Assembly: GCA_025531455.1 (NCBI GenBank) | Contig: JAMYHL010000108.1 | Span: forward strand, 39,370-103,369 | Source: Apiotrichum sp. Y4204 | Lineage: Eukaryota; Basidiomycota; Tremellomycetes; Trichosporonales; Trichosporonaceae | Reading direction: 5' to 3' | Length of the DNA stretch: 64,000 bases | In this document: positions 32,831-45,136 of the stretch, piece after piece | Layout of the letters: every line of letters begins with the position of its first letter | How positions within the stretch are numbered: the first letter of the stretch is position 1 | Made by a program: the position numbers and the translations under genes | Notes under the pieces: generated by a model | The model's input: only the letters and a program-made list of their open reading frames with translations | What the model was told of the DNA's origin: nothing | The model's database searches: none

Positions 32831-34854
32831 CTACTTCTCCTGCACCTCACCCTGGCTACTGTGCTCAACACTGTGATGCTCATCGTCCTCCATGATCTCG
32901 TCCGGTTCGAGCTTGAGAACGTTGGCGGTAGTGGGCTCCGTGCCCTCGGACCGGCGGTGCGGGGGGATGAAGACGTCAAAGTAGCGCGGCACCACGAATC
33001 CGACCACCATGGTTGTGAGCGTCAGGATTGAGAGAATAAAGCCAAGGATCATCAGCGGGTCGAAGCGCTCTCTGTGGAACTCGGGGAACGAGAAGCTGAA
33101 GATGATCGCGAGGACGGGACCGCTGACATAGCGCCAGAGAAGCGGCAGGAAAACGGGAATTTTCCAGTTGCGGCCGCCGCCAACAATCACATTCAGGTCG
33201 CGACGCAGTTGGTTGCCCTGCAGGTCAGCGGAAGAACGATGCAGATGCCAAAGCCATTGATACTCACGGAGTAGAACGCAAGGTACCAGAAGCGCTCCAG
33301 GTACGGGCGCGACCAGAAGCGTGCGGCCGGAGAGTCGGGGACGCGTGCAATGAGGGTAGAGACGATTGCACAAACAGCCCAAAGACCGAAACCAGCGCCA
33401 GCGCCAGCGCCGGGGTTGCTGAGGCCGTGGGCGATGGCGAGTCCGACCACCTGGCCGCCAATGTAGCCAAAGTTGTAAAGCGCGAAGGCCGGGAGGCCGA
33501 CCTGCTCGACGACGTCGCTCCAGCGGTACACTGTCGATGCGGAGACGACCTCGGCCCACACAACGCAGATCAGCGCCACATTGTTGATCCAACGGTCCAC
33601 ACCATCCAGGAGATAGTACCCCAACTGTGTGCAGAATGGAAGACAGATGAGGAACGACGCAATGGTGAGTGTCGTTACAATCACTGGGCGCGAAAAGCGG
33701 GATCCACTGTCGACGATGAGGGTTGCGACAACGTCTAACATGACGAACGCCGAACTGAAGCCGAGCACGATAAGTGTGAAGAAGAGCAGAATGGCCCAAA
33801 AGTTTGAGCCCGGCATGTGGAGAACGGCCTCGGGGAGCGTGAGGAAACCGACGACGAACGCGCCGAGACGAACACCATCTTGCGGCCAGCGGCGGAGGTA
33901 GCCGACGACGCCAAAGACGGCAAACGCCGCAAAGTTCTCGAACAGTACATTGCTGCTGCAGATGAGGATCGCGTCCATTACCGCATTGCTGTGCTTGCGG
34001 TTATAGCTCGCATACGATGTAAAGTAGCCAAAGCCGATGCCGGTGGAGAAGAAGACCTGGCCGACAGCGGTCTGCCACATTGTTCCAGACGCCAACTGGT
34101 CTGAGCGCCATGTGGCCCACATGAGGCGAACGCCTTCGGCAGCGTTCGGGAGCGAGAGAGAGCGACCGACGAAGATGATGGTCGTGACGATGGGAAGGCC
34201 CATGGAGAAGTACACGACGCGGCCGGTCAGGCCGACACCACGGAAAATGGACACCCAGATGAGGAACCACACGAAAGCGCTCCAGCCCACGGTCTCACCG
34301 ATCATGCCAACGTACGGGTACTGGGTATAGGCGGCGACCGACTTGCCGTCTGGGGACAACGAGCCCTTGATGGGGTCTGGGTTGGCGATGACGTCCTTGT
34401 TGTAGAATTCATCGATGCGGCCCTCCCAGGGCAGCGGGCTGATGAACGAGTTGCGAAAGTAGACCATGATCCAGGCGAGGTTGACGGTAAAGTACTGGAC
34501 GACGATGAAGCTGATAATGACGGGCCCCATACCCACGCCCTTTAACCTGCGATTAACGTTGTTGGCGGCAATGACAGTTCCGCCGCGATATGCCTGGCCG
34601 ACAGCGGTTTCGAGGATAAGCGCGGGTGTTGCGATCATCGTGACCGCGAGGAGGTAAGGAATGAACCATTGGAGGCCGTAGTTGTTGTATGTGACTGACG
34701 GGTACCGCAGAAGGTTTCCTTGTCCCGCACATCCTCCCATCGCGGCGAGGAGGAACGAAGCGCGCGATGGCCATTGCTCGCGACCGTCACCGCTCTTCTT
34801 GGGCGGCGGCGCGAAGACGTCTACCACTCGCCGGAGGTAGTGTACAATCGGCAT
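32831..34854 (-). CDS. Neurotransmitter:sodium symporter (SLC6/NSS)-family transporter
   Basis: Two exons (34854-33268 and 33217-32831) join to 1974 bases, 657 residues. After a short cytosolic start, FLLAAMGGCAGQGNLLRYPS and YGLQWFIPYLLAVTMIATPA match helices 1 and 2 of the family (G.GN.WRFP...NGGG.F..PY in the animal proteins). AVGQVFFSTGIGFGYFTSYA resembles helix 6, and SNVLFENFAAFAVFGVVGYL with FGVVGY helix 7. About 12 helices and an acidic cytosolic tail are seen. The family moves amino acids or related osmolytes with Na+. The NG motif after GNLLRYP is changed (NNYG), so ion coupling may differ. The substrate is not determined. Confidence 0.85.
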
Positions 34855-36242
34855 CGTCGGTGGACTAGTGGTGGGGAAGAAGTGCGATGAGGAAGAAGAA
34901 AAAAAGTTGGCCTCTAGACCTTGTATATTTCATACTTTTCAGAAAACTCGGCAGTGTCGCTGCTGTACCTCGATTGCGACAGCTGGCGCTGCTGATGTGC
35001 TTGCTATCTACAGCGGCATTGCACAATCAAACTGGTAGCTATGCAGAGTGGGAGCGGAACCCGAGATTGTTCCTGAGACTCCGCAGTTTACGACGCGCGG
35101 TGGAACTGCCTGGGTGGACACACCTTCATAAACCACCCTCCGGAGCCAGGAGATCTGCAAAGGACGGGGAGGGGCGCGCCTGAACTACACACCTGATCGC
35201 AATGGGTGAACAGGCTGACAGCCTGGCCGCTGACTGACCACATGCCCGAAAGGGGGGCCTCGGGTCACTGGTGCCAAGGAGGACGTACTATCCTCGAGCC
35301 ACATTGGAGAATGAGGGGGTGAGATGAGAGAAATGGAAGACGTTGGCTCGCACACGCGAGTAGACCCTAACAGTTGCCGTTGTGGGGTGTTCTGTGTGCT
35401 GCTTGTTGCAAGAAGTTCAAGGGGGCCAGAAGAAGAGGTGTTGTTGGGTGTTGTTTTTGTTATGCAGCTGGATTGTGGGTTTTGGTTGTCACCTTGGCAG
35501 GCTTGGCACACATCATCATCGGTAGGGAACAGGGTCGTTCTCGGCACGCTGCTGGCGCCCACACAGTCATGGTTCACTGCTGCTCGGCGGGTTCGGCCTT
35601 GTGCTCCGGGGATACAGCGGGCGGAGACGGCAGTAAGAGGAGTTCTATATTCAGACATGGGATGCTCACATTCACAGCCACAGACCAAGCAACAACAGGT
35701 CGTCAAAGCGTCTGACAGACTTATGCGCTCCACGCAACTCGGAGCGGCGCGTGCCTCGTTGACCAAACTCTGAGACGACAGCGAGGACGACGAACGGCAA
35801 GGAACTGCAAAGCTCCACAATCGCTTGCCGCTTGCTGTGGAGCATCTGCGCGCGTAATATGGGCGCCTTGTGGCCGGTGGAATGTCGGGATCCAATCTCG
35901 GCGGTACTTCCAAAACCCACTATTGCCTCACTGCAGGTTTTCTTTGCGGTAACCAAGAGCTTGTGCGTAGTATACATGCAGCTGTTCGGCTGTTGCACGA
36001 ACGGAGCGACTGTGATCCGTCGTAAAAAAAGACATTGCATAGTGTGGCTCACATAAATCTCCACCATACAACGCGACATTCGCGACTGGTTTGATCGCGT
36101 TCCGGAGGAATTGTGAGACTATGGATCTGTAGATTGTTGTGCAACGCTTCACGCTCTAAGGTCCACGGGATGGGATGAGACAGCTAAAGATCACGAGAGC
36201 TGCATATCCAACAACGAACACTTTTTCCACTCTGCCTCCTTT
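34855..36242. other. Intergenic, 1.4 kb
   Basis: Open frames on both strands (35185-35913 minus, 242 codons; 35324-35773 plus) overlap each other and lack motifs. I do not support either as a gene, though the longer one cannot be excluded. TG-rich sequence (GTGTTGTTGGGTGTTG) near 35438-35460. Confidence 0.45.
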
Positions 36243-37573
36243 CTACTGCTTCAGATTCGCATACACAATCTCCTCAAAGGCAGGGTAGACCTCGCTCATG
36301 AATACTCCCGGATCCATATCGATGAGCTGGGTACCGCACACGGCAGCGATGCCAGTGGTGGGATCAATCCAGTACTTTGTCTTGGCGATGCCCTCCCACT
36401 GGCCTGAACCTGCCTTGCGACCATGCGGCGAGTCGTTGGCGTTGACGTTCAGCCCAAGCGACCATGAGACACCGGACCCATCGCACCAATCGGCCATGTC
36501 GACGCCGAGGAACTGGTGTGCAGCACCCTGGCCCGCCGCGAACGGGTTCTTGCTCCCATCTGTCGGCGGTAGTTGAGACTTGAAGACGAGGTCCCAGGAC
36601 GATTTCTTGATGATCCCGTCGCGCGTCTGGCAGCGCAGCAGCTCGGTGATGAACGCGAGATAGTCCCTCAGCGTGCCGAGGAGCCCCGCGCCGCCGACGT
36701 GGAGCCGGACGTCGTCCTGCGTGAGGTTCGGAACGTCGCGCAGACCAGGCGCAGCGACAATCTTGCCCGAAGATGGATCCAGGACCGCCATACTTTGCAA
36801 GTCCTTCTTCAGTGCGTCATTCGGGTAGAACGTGATGGTATTCGCGCCAATGGGCTGGAAAATGTTGTTCACCATGTAGTTGTGGAGCGTGTCGCCGGTG
36901 AGGCGCTCGACGAGGATGCCGGCCCAGTCAATACCAATGCTGTACTGGAACTGCTCTCCAGGCTCAAAGGTGAGGGGTTGCTCAATCGCTTCGAGCCCGA
37001 CCCCAGGCGTCGTCCAGTTGGGCGCGGATGTTGCCGCCTCCCACCGCCCAATGTCCGGGTTCAAGAAGGCGTATCCGAGTCCGCTCGTGTGCGTCAGCAG
37101 GTGCCGCAGCGTGATCGGCTTTGTGCGCGGCTTGTACTGCGGCTTGCCGTCGGCGTCGAAGCCTGTCAGGATCGGCTGCTTGACGAGCTCGGGGAGCTGC
37201 TTGTTGATGAGCTCTGGGTCGTCCAGCGACAGCTTGCCCTGTTCAAGAAGCTGGATGCACGCGACGGCTGTGGCGAGCTTGGTCATCGAGAAGAGCTGGA
37301 CCGCTGGGTGTCAGAGTTAGAGCAGCGTTGGCCGAGCTCGAGCATTCTTCTGAGCATCACCCGGGACTCACCAGTGTCCTCAGTGACCTGGCCCTTCTCA
37401 GGCTGTCCATAAACCTTGTCGCCCCCAGCACGGTAGTAGATCGGTCCATCAACGTTCGCGACACCAAAGTACGTGGCGGGCACCTTCTTCTCCTCGGCGA
37501 CTTTGGCAAGCAGCGCGTCGAGTGCCGCGACGCCCTCCGGCGTCAGTGTGGGTCGGGGTTGGGGGAGTGTCAT
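36243..37573 (-). CDS. Serine hydrolase of the class C beta-lactamase/esterase family (paralogue B)
   Basis: Two exons (37573-37372 and 37303-36243) join to 1263 bases, 420 residues. The SxxK motif is in LFSMTKLATAVAC, right after the intron, at the same place as in the paralogue at 9399-10811. LLTHTSGLGYAF, FQYSIGIDWAGILVERLTG and GSGQWEGIAKTKYWIDP align with the same motifs there. The first intron position (within the codon before the nucleophile helix) is shared; the second intron of paralogue A is absent here. No signal peptide. The reaction is ester, amide or acyl-transfer hydrolysis by an acylated Ser. A TATA-like element (TTATAAAG) lies about 45 bases upstream. Confidence 0.87.
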
Positions 37574-38321
37574 AGCTTTGTGGGGAAGAGCCTATGGAGT
37601 GCATCGTAGGGTCTCCTTATAAAGTACACAGCTGCGCATGAAGGGGCTGGAGGCTTCTTGCTTGTTCACGAGCAATGCCTCCATTGGGGCAGCCACTCGG
37701 GTACCTGTGTGCTTCTTATCACCTGAGAGTCCTCCGATTGACGGCCACCTCCGAGATAACATCACGACATCTCTACAATGTGCTTCACGGCGTCATGTGA
37801 TTGGGTTGCATGCAGGGCTGCGAATGAAGGCAATGTCAGCCGGAATGCGCAGAGGGAGCACAGTCAAGGGCGGTACAGTACGTACTGTACACCCTCACTC
37901 GGAATCCGAAGATGGTCTCGGAGGGAGCATGTCCAAAGCGATTCAACGTCCAGTGTGAACTTCCGAGTGCACGTTTGCTGTGTGGGCGCTTTGGGACAGG
38001 ACGCCATGAGTCTATTCATCGGCGAGGCTATGCCTGGGCGTCCACCCCATGTGAGGCATGTAGGGGCCGAGGTGCATGTGCTGACAAACGCGGGCTTGGC
38101 TCTGACTGCGGAGTGCTGGAGTGCCGGAGTGCCGGAGTACCGGATGGCGAAGCACGCATCGAGTTGGACCGTGAACTTCGCATTGATTCTCCCGAGTGCA
38201 AAGCCGACCTGGACCTGCCGCTGACGACGACGATGACAACAACCCCTGCACTTCCCTTCCCTTACTGTTAATGCTATGCAATGCATCCAAGAATAAGATA
38301 TACACCAATATGAACACGGCC
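37574..38321. other. Intergenic, 0.75 kb
   Basis: Contains the promoter of the hydrolase and the 3' flank of the MFS gene. Near 38111-38136 three GAGTGCYGGAGTGCCGGAG-like copies form a short imperfect repeat. No gene supported. Confidence 0.5.
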
Positions 38322-40147
38322 CTATGCCTTTTTGTATGGATCTACGCTCTGTTCCATGGGCAGCACGGGCTGCTGCCTCTCGAGCGCAGCGGCCTCGAGA
38401 TCCGTCACCCCTGTCGGAACACCTTCAGCCTCAAGCTCCAGCTCGTCTTCGCTCTTTTCCGAGTCGCCACGCCGCCGCCGGCGCGCCTGGATGCGCGCCC
38501 ACAGCGGGGAGAGCAAGGTGAGGACGCCAGAGATCGAAAAGCAGATGCCGCAGAACAGACCTGCGTACGTGAACTTGCCGTCGATAATGAGTGCTGGGGA
38601 TCAGAGAGGTTTCTCAAGTAGCACAGGTCGTAGAAGCATGGCACTTACCGCCTGAAATGATAGGGCCGACGAAACTCGGGATGGCTAGGGAGGAGATGAG
38701 CATGCCAAAACGCATGCCGGTCTCCTGGATCGGCGAGATGTGAGCGGTGGCAGAGCCGACGACGGTGAACCACCCGCCAGAGACCATGCCCCAGAGGATG
38801 AGGCCGACGAGGGTGGGGGCGGTGCCGATGTTAGGTGGCGTCCAGAACGCAAACATGGTCCCCGCCGCGATGAAACCGATGGAGCCAAAGACGTTCCACA
38901 CGCCAAGCCAGTCCGCCATGACGCCAGTGATCACACGCCCGACGCAGCTTCCCGCCTGCGTTATCGCCACAGTGTACTTTGTAATTTCGGGTGCGAGGTT
39001 GTTGGATTCCGCGAGGTTCAGCGCGTTGAAGTAAGGCGACAGGAGGCTGCCGTCAGTGTCTAGTCATGATGGCAGCTGGGACAGGTTGCACTCACTTGAT
39101 TCCGAACATGGCGGCGCCAGCAACTAGAAAGACGTAGCGCATGTCATGCCACGGCCGCTTGAGTGCGGAAAGTGGGGGTGGCTGACGGGGCGGCAAGCGC
39201 GCCTTGAGGAAGAACACGGAAGGGAGCATGAGAGCGGCATTGAACCCCGCAATGATGAGGATCGTGTCGCGGTAGGCTGCCATTAGACACGGATTCGGAT
39301 ACGGCGGGACACGGAAAGCACTCACATAGACGGTCGAGCAGGCGCGCTAGCATGATCGGGTAGATGACACCGCCGATGGCGGAACCGGTAGTCATGACGG
39401 CGAGGGCGGTGCCGCGGCGGTGGAGGAACCAATGCGCCGCAACGGCCGTGCTCGGCGCGTAAATGAACGCACCGGAGAGACCGAACGCCATGAAGGAGAG
39501 GAGGAACTGCCAGTACTTGTGAGAGACTGTTGTCAGCAAAGATCAGGAGAGTGGCATATTGCGGGATGTGGCGCTGCAGAGGCCACACCGGCTGTGCCGC
39601 GAACTCACACGCCATGCCCACGGTGCTCCCGAACGCAAGTGTTGTGCCCGTGATTGTGAGTGCGCGCGCGCCGTGCACGTCAAAGTACCGCCCGGTGACA
39701 GTGGCGGGGAGGAATTCGACAAGCGTCTGGATAGAGCCAAGCAGCGCAACGGTACTCTTCGAATAGCCCTTGAGTTGATGGTCGAGGTAATAGGACTGCA
39801 ACTGTCCATTGCTCATAACTGTTGTCAGCATAGCAACCCCTATGCATCCACTCACGGAAGCCAAAGACACAGAACATCTGCAGCATGCCTCCCAGGATAC
39901 ACAGCCACGCCTCGAGGCCGCCGTCGGGTGGTGGGCCAACGTCTCCCGGGTCGCGTAACGGCAACGCGGGGGGGTCTTGCTGCGCGGCGACGATGAGCGC
40001 GGGGCACGCAGACTTCTCCTCCAGATCATCCGCTTGGACCACCGACGCCGCCGAGCTCGGTCGACGCTCGGCCCAGTCTATTCCTGCATCGGCGCGGACA
40101 TCGGTGTGCGCGGTGGGCAGAATGTGCACACTGCCCGGTCGTGTCAT
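38322..40147 (-). CDS. MFS transporter, monocarboxylate-porter type (MCH-like)
   Basis: Multi-exon gene on the minus strand. The cytosolic N-terminus ends in PPDGGLEAWLCILGG, the [D/P]DGG.GW signature at the start of helix 1 in monocarboxylate porters. Later exons give GYSKSTVALLGSIQTLVEFL, AFIYAPSTAVAAHWFLHRRG (with RRG between helices 4 and 5), GSAIGGVIYPIMLARLLDRL, and a second half with AGSCVGRVITGVMADWLG and SFVGPIISG. The tail is acidic (DSEKSEDELELEAEG). Yeast Mch proteins of this family transport riboflavin or unknown substrates, and others carry short acids. The substrate is not determined. The exon just after GFRE continues MSNGQLQSYYLDHQL across a 35-base intron. Confidence 0.83.
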
Positions 40148-41059
40148 TTACGCGCGGGAAAAAATTCGAATTAAATAAAGTGGAAACTGGTGCGAGGTGC
40201 GCGGGGCGAAGTGGGAAGGATGGGGCCGCCGCAAACAGTCGAGATTGCGTCGTTTTCAGTCAATGAGTTCGTCTCGAGCGAGGGGATGGTGTAGATGAAC
40301 TTGTAGCAGAACCAACATTATCCCATCGATGGGAACGCAATGCTACGAGAACGGGAGACCGATGTGGTCGGAAGTCGGATGTTGGTGCTCGCACTGTGGC
40401 TCAGCTGTTGCCGCCATTCTCACAATTCTGACAGTACGTAGTGAGGCGCTTACGGCGCTCGGTTACCTCGGCGTCCCACACCGTGGTGCATGCAGTAGTG
40501 AGTGCTACTGCAGGTCTATACGACTCGGTTTCCGTATACGATGCGGGCAATTCAACCCTTACAAAATCTGGCAGGATCCGCAGCATCTGGGGTGTATCAG
40601 TCGCTCTCGTGGGGTGCGGGGTGGCGTTTCGGGCGGCGGGTAAAGTGCATAAGATGCAAACCTGGCTCGTATCGAGACATGCCCTGAGCCCATGAACGCC
40701 GACAACGGCGCTTGAGATCGCGGGGATGCTTACGGCGCGTGTGCGGCTGCAATTTTCATGGTAGTACCCGTGTGCCTTGATGCTTGCTTTGCAATGGTAT
40801 AGAGGCCGCGGCGCATGCGGCGCACAGCTCGTGGGCGGAGATGCGCGACTGGCGCTCGGCACTCGGTGCCGGGTTCACCTATCGCCTCAGCCACAGGGAA
40901 AACTTGATCTTGGATGACCCGGTGGGGCCGGTGGATACCAATAGCTACGGCCGAGCTGACAATGTCAAATAACCATATATATACATGTTAATAATGCCCT
41001 CGAGGGTATACCTATCCGAGAAATAAAACAGAAGCAGAGAAACCGGAATCCCACACTGT
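40148..41059. other. Intergenic, 0.9 kb
   Basis: Lies between the MFS gene start and the 3' end of the transcription-factor gene. Open frames here have no motif. An AT-rich patch (TATATATACATG) near 40976-40987 is probably the 3' flank of the regulator. Confidence 0.5.
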
Positions 41060-43866
41060 CTATGCTGCACCGAAGCCCTGCCGCTCATCAAAGATAAAGG
41101 GCATAAAGGCTGCGAGAGTTCCAATGTCCGCGTCCGCCAGCCTGTCGTCAGCACTCGGAGTTGACTTGCTACATACGTGTGTGCCTGGTCTTGGACGCAG
41201 GGGAGGAACGAGTCCCAATTGATAACGGGCAGCGCGCTCATGGCGCTGACCGCGTCGGGGGCGGGTGGCATGAGCGCCTCGATGTGCCGCAGACCGCGCT
41301 CCGCCAGCGGATCCCCGATCACGTACTTCATCGCGTCGCTCGCCATCTCCACTGCCTCACGCCACTGCGGCGCCGAAATTGAGTTCGGATCTGAGTGTAG
41401 TGCAAGCAAGGGGACATATGTTGCCTGGAAGAGGAAGTGACTGGGGGACGTCAGTAGGTGTGGCGTAACGCGTCATAGGCGCCCATGTCCGACGGTCCCT
41501 GTACTCACAGACCATACCAGCATTCCAAGCGGTTGAGGACACGCCCGTTGAAGAACTTGTGAATGTCGTAGATGGTGTCGAGTGCGCAGGAGAAACAGAT
41601 GTCCAGGAGGGCAAACTCTTCCGAGTTATGGTCCTGCGCGGTGGGCGAGAACGATTGGCCGCGGAGGCAGCGTTCGACAAAGACTCGTCGGCCGATAAGG
41701 AAGCGCAGGTTGTTATACCGCCAGTGCAGCTTGTGCGCAGCGAAGTATATCCACGGCGCCTCGCGGCATACCTGCGGCGTCGTGTCGGCGCTCATCCATT
41801 TTGGCAGTGTCTTGTACCACTCCTGGATCTCGGCGTCCATCTGCAACAACTCCTCCATTGTTGGCGCGTTCGGGCTGCTGATGATCCTGTTGTACATGTG
41901 GTTTGACGTCTGGCAAAAGTGCGTCTGCCAGATGAGCGCAGAGTAAACAGTCATGTCGCGGGACGCTGTTGGAACCTCTGTGGAGAGAGGGGTGAAATCG
42001 CGGTCGAGGACGTTGTGCACCACCCTGACGTCGGATTCCTCCTTTGGAAGGAGCTGCGGTCAGTGGGGCTGTCAATGGCGACAGAGATCCAGAGGCCCGT
42101 GGACTGCAAAGTTTTGCAAAGTTGGCCAACTCACAATCGGTCGACCAAACGTGATACTTGCGCCGGAATCGAAGATGAACAGGACCCACCACACGCGGCG
42201 GCTGCCATGAGCGACGACACACACAGCCACTCACCGGACTTCACGTTCAAACGGTGAGATTTTCCAGATGGGCAGCTCCTTGTGCAGTCCAAGGCCGATG
42301 GCCATGCGCACTGCGATGCCGAGATACGTGTACCCGGCGTTGAGCTTGTTGCGCTTCTGGGCGAGGTTGGACAGAAGAGTGTATGCCTGCACGAGCACCA
42401 GACTGCCCGTCTCGAGGTGGTCGACCGTTATGCCGCATGTTGCGCGATCGAGAAAGTAGTCGATCATGTACATCGGCTGTGAAGCACAGAACGCGCCAAT
42501 GCCGAGCACGACATTGTAGAGCACGCGCCATCTGGCTGTGTTAGCGGCATTGGCATACGATCGACCGAGAGACTCACTGAAACTCGGGTGGTTGCGGGAA
42601 GACCTCTGCGACCTGTGCTTCAAACATGTCCTGATGTACGATGGGGTACTGCTTGTGATAGTGGTCAAAGTAGGCCCCTATGAACATGCGCTTCTCCTCG
42701 TGTGACGGCTGCCAGCCGGGCGGCCCGGTCTGCTCGATCATGGTCGGGTATGTGTCAAGCTGAACGTTGCGTGCCTTCATCTGCAGGATGTGGAGGAGGG
42801 CTGCGCCTGATGCAAAGCCTGGCGTCGGCGTCAGCGAATGTTCTGCGATTGAAGGAACGGCAGGGTGTAGGCAGTATCAGCCACGCAGCGTGACCAGGGT
42901 GGCACGCGCACGCTGCCCTGTGCACTCCTGCGGACACAATATCTGTCCCTCGCAGCGCTTCTCGAGCACGCGTTGAGCTCACCAAGATACCCGTCGCCAT
43001 CGGGCCGCACGGAGAGACTACCAGTGCCGTCCTGCTCGGCCAGGCGGCGACGCTCGTTCCACTCGTACCCGTTTGCCGTGCCCGCGAGACGCTCGTACTC
43101 GTCTGCACTGGGTCCCTGTCCTGGCGTGCGCTGTGCTTGCGACCCAGACTGAAATTGGGATGGTGTGCGGATGCTCGAGTTGGATGACTGGCTGCGGGAG
43201 GGCGGGTGCGCGATAGCTGACGCAATGCGCGAGCTGCCCGTTGACGGGTGGTCAAACTGCCCGATTGAGCTGTCAGGCGAAAGACTTGGTGCAAGCACGG
43301 GCGTCGGGATCGAGCGCTGTGCCTGCATGCCCGGGATGTAGTCCATGCCCATACTGCCAGAGTTCGGCGGAGGACCAGGCATCCGACCGCGCTCGTCGCT
43401 CACGCGCGGTGTGTACGGTGGATGGGGGAATGGCGGGGAGATGAGGGGCGGGATCATGGGTGGGGGACCGAGAGGGTCATGTGGTTGGGAAGGTGCGTGG
43501 GGGTGGGAATGTGTCATCTGCGAGGCGTGGGACTCGTCTGGCGAGTCGTCGTCGGCCTGGTCGAGCGGGACGTGGGGCGCGTGCTTGGCTAGTAGACGCT
43601 CAAGGTGCTCGACGCGGCCGCGCACCTCAGCGAGATACTTTTTCCCCCGCCGCGGCGCCTCGGGCTGCGGGAACACGCACGTCTTGTCGTACCGCCGGCA
43701 CTGGTTGCACGGGTATATCCTGTCGCACTGGTGTGAGCAGAGCTGCGGGATGTGCAGACGCGTGGTCGGCGAGCAAGACAATCATGATCGCCGGACAGCG
43801 AGGACTCACCTTGCGCTTCAGACGTCGGCACTCGATGCACTGCGGGTTAGCGACTGCTTTGGGCAT
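41060..43866 (-). CDS. Zn2Cys6 transcription factor with fungal_trans domain
   Basis: Multi-exon gene. The model starts MPKAVANPQCIECRRLKRK at 43866, in a strong context (GCCACCATG). An intron then splits the zinc cluster, which continues CDRIYPCNQCRRYDKTC. A linker and coiled stretch EVRGRVEHLERLLAK follow, then a long Pro/Ser/His-rich region. The middle and C-terminus form the fungal_trans domain: FIGAYFDHYHKQYPIVHQ, GYTYLGIAVRMAIGLGLH, RRVWWVLFIFDSG and GRPI. The last exon ends IFDERQGFGAA with TAG at 41062-41060. It should bind CGG-type sites in nuclear DNA. Its targets are unknown. An alternative upstream exon may add an acidic N-terminus (see findings). Confidence 0.85.
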
Positions 43867-45136
43867 GGTGGCGACGAGTGAGTGAGGAAGAGCAGGTCGA
43901 GTCAAGGAGAGGAACTAAAAAATGAAGCGACAGTAGGGACATGTCCGTCTGGGAACCGTGCGAGAGAGAGATCGAGAGACAGAGTGCGAGGAGACCCCTC
44001 CTCCCCGCCTCGCGACCCTCGACGACTACTGTGTTCCCCACGTTCCATGGATCCATGTCCCATGTCCTGCACGACCTGTCCCTGCGGACGCCCCGAGATG
44101 CTGGAATACACACCGAGATCTTCTCTGTTGGCTGTGCGTCCGCGCCTTCGCTGCCCTCGCGCGAGCGCGTGTCCTTGTCTTTATCCTTTTCCTTGTCATC
44201 ATACGGCGACGTTGCGCGGGATCCCCTGGCCGAAATGGTTGCTCCCTGTGGAGGTGGATGGGGTTGTTGTTGGCTGTTGTACGGCTGACCCTTTGGCGTT
44301 GCCTCCTCGCCGGACGAGTACTCCTTTTTTACGCGCGGCATGGCTGCGGTGGCGGCAGGGGCAGCGAGGGCGGCGAGGGCTGCCGAGTTCTCGTAGGCAA
44401 CGGGGATGGTGATGGTGACAACAAGAGTGGTGATGATGATGATGGAGAGCCAAAAAGAGGACGAGAAGAAATGGGTTCCTTTGGGGGTTGTTGCAATGTT
44501 CAAAGGAGAGGAGCGGAGTCAATCGTCCGCTCCTTATATATGAGAGAGGAAAAGAGCGTTTATCCGTGAAATATCCGACAATTATGATGATGATTGATGA
44601 TGATGATGAGAGAGATCTGACTATCGACGAGAGATTGATTGTCTAAGCAATTCAAGAGACAGAACAATCTAGAGAAAGAAAAGAAAGAGGGAGGGAGAGA
44701 GAGAGAGAAAGACAGTGTGTGCTCTTCCAAGCTCATCGGCGTGCGCTGTATCCTGCATGCAATACACACTAGTATGTTCAATGTCTATCCGTGTTACATT
44801 CTGCGCCTCCTCCCTCCTCCCCCCCACGTCGAGGCGCAATCCCACACGCGGCCACTTTGCTCGGAAGCTTCATACAACAAAGCAGCGGCCAGTGCGTTAA
44901 AACACCCCTCCAACTCTGGACCTATCAAAAGTGGACGGGCACAGCGCGGCAAGCCCCTGCTACATTTGTGCTCAGGCCCAAGCCACTCGCGACCAGGGAC
45001 AAGGACAAGGTCATTGTCAAGGACAAGAACATGGATAAGGGACGAGGTGTCCCATGTCGGCATGTTGCATGTTGCTTCCTCCTCAACCCCCCGAATGTCC
45101 CGACGTCTCCTCCGATTCGCTGCAGATTTTTCTTCC
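43867..45136. other. Upstream region of the Zn2Cys6 gene, possible alternative 5' exon, simple repeats
   Basis: Minus-strand frame from an ATG at 44341 (MPRVKKEYSSGEEATPK...) is charged and low in complexity, like a regulator N-terminus, and could splice into the zinc-cluster exon. A CCATGGATCCATG palindrome lies near 44045. GATGATGAT repeats (44584-44608) and a GA-rich tract (44676-44708) are present. The 3' flank of the helicase gene follows. No other gene supported. Confidence 0.45.

Noticed and set aside
35185..35913. 242-codon minus-strand frame
   Set aside because: Overlaps two open plus-strand frames, has no motif, and lies in a region of mixed composition. Kept as unproven.
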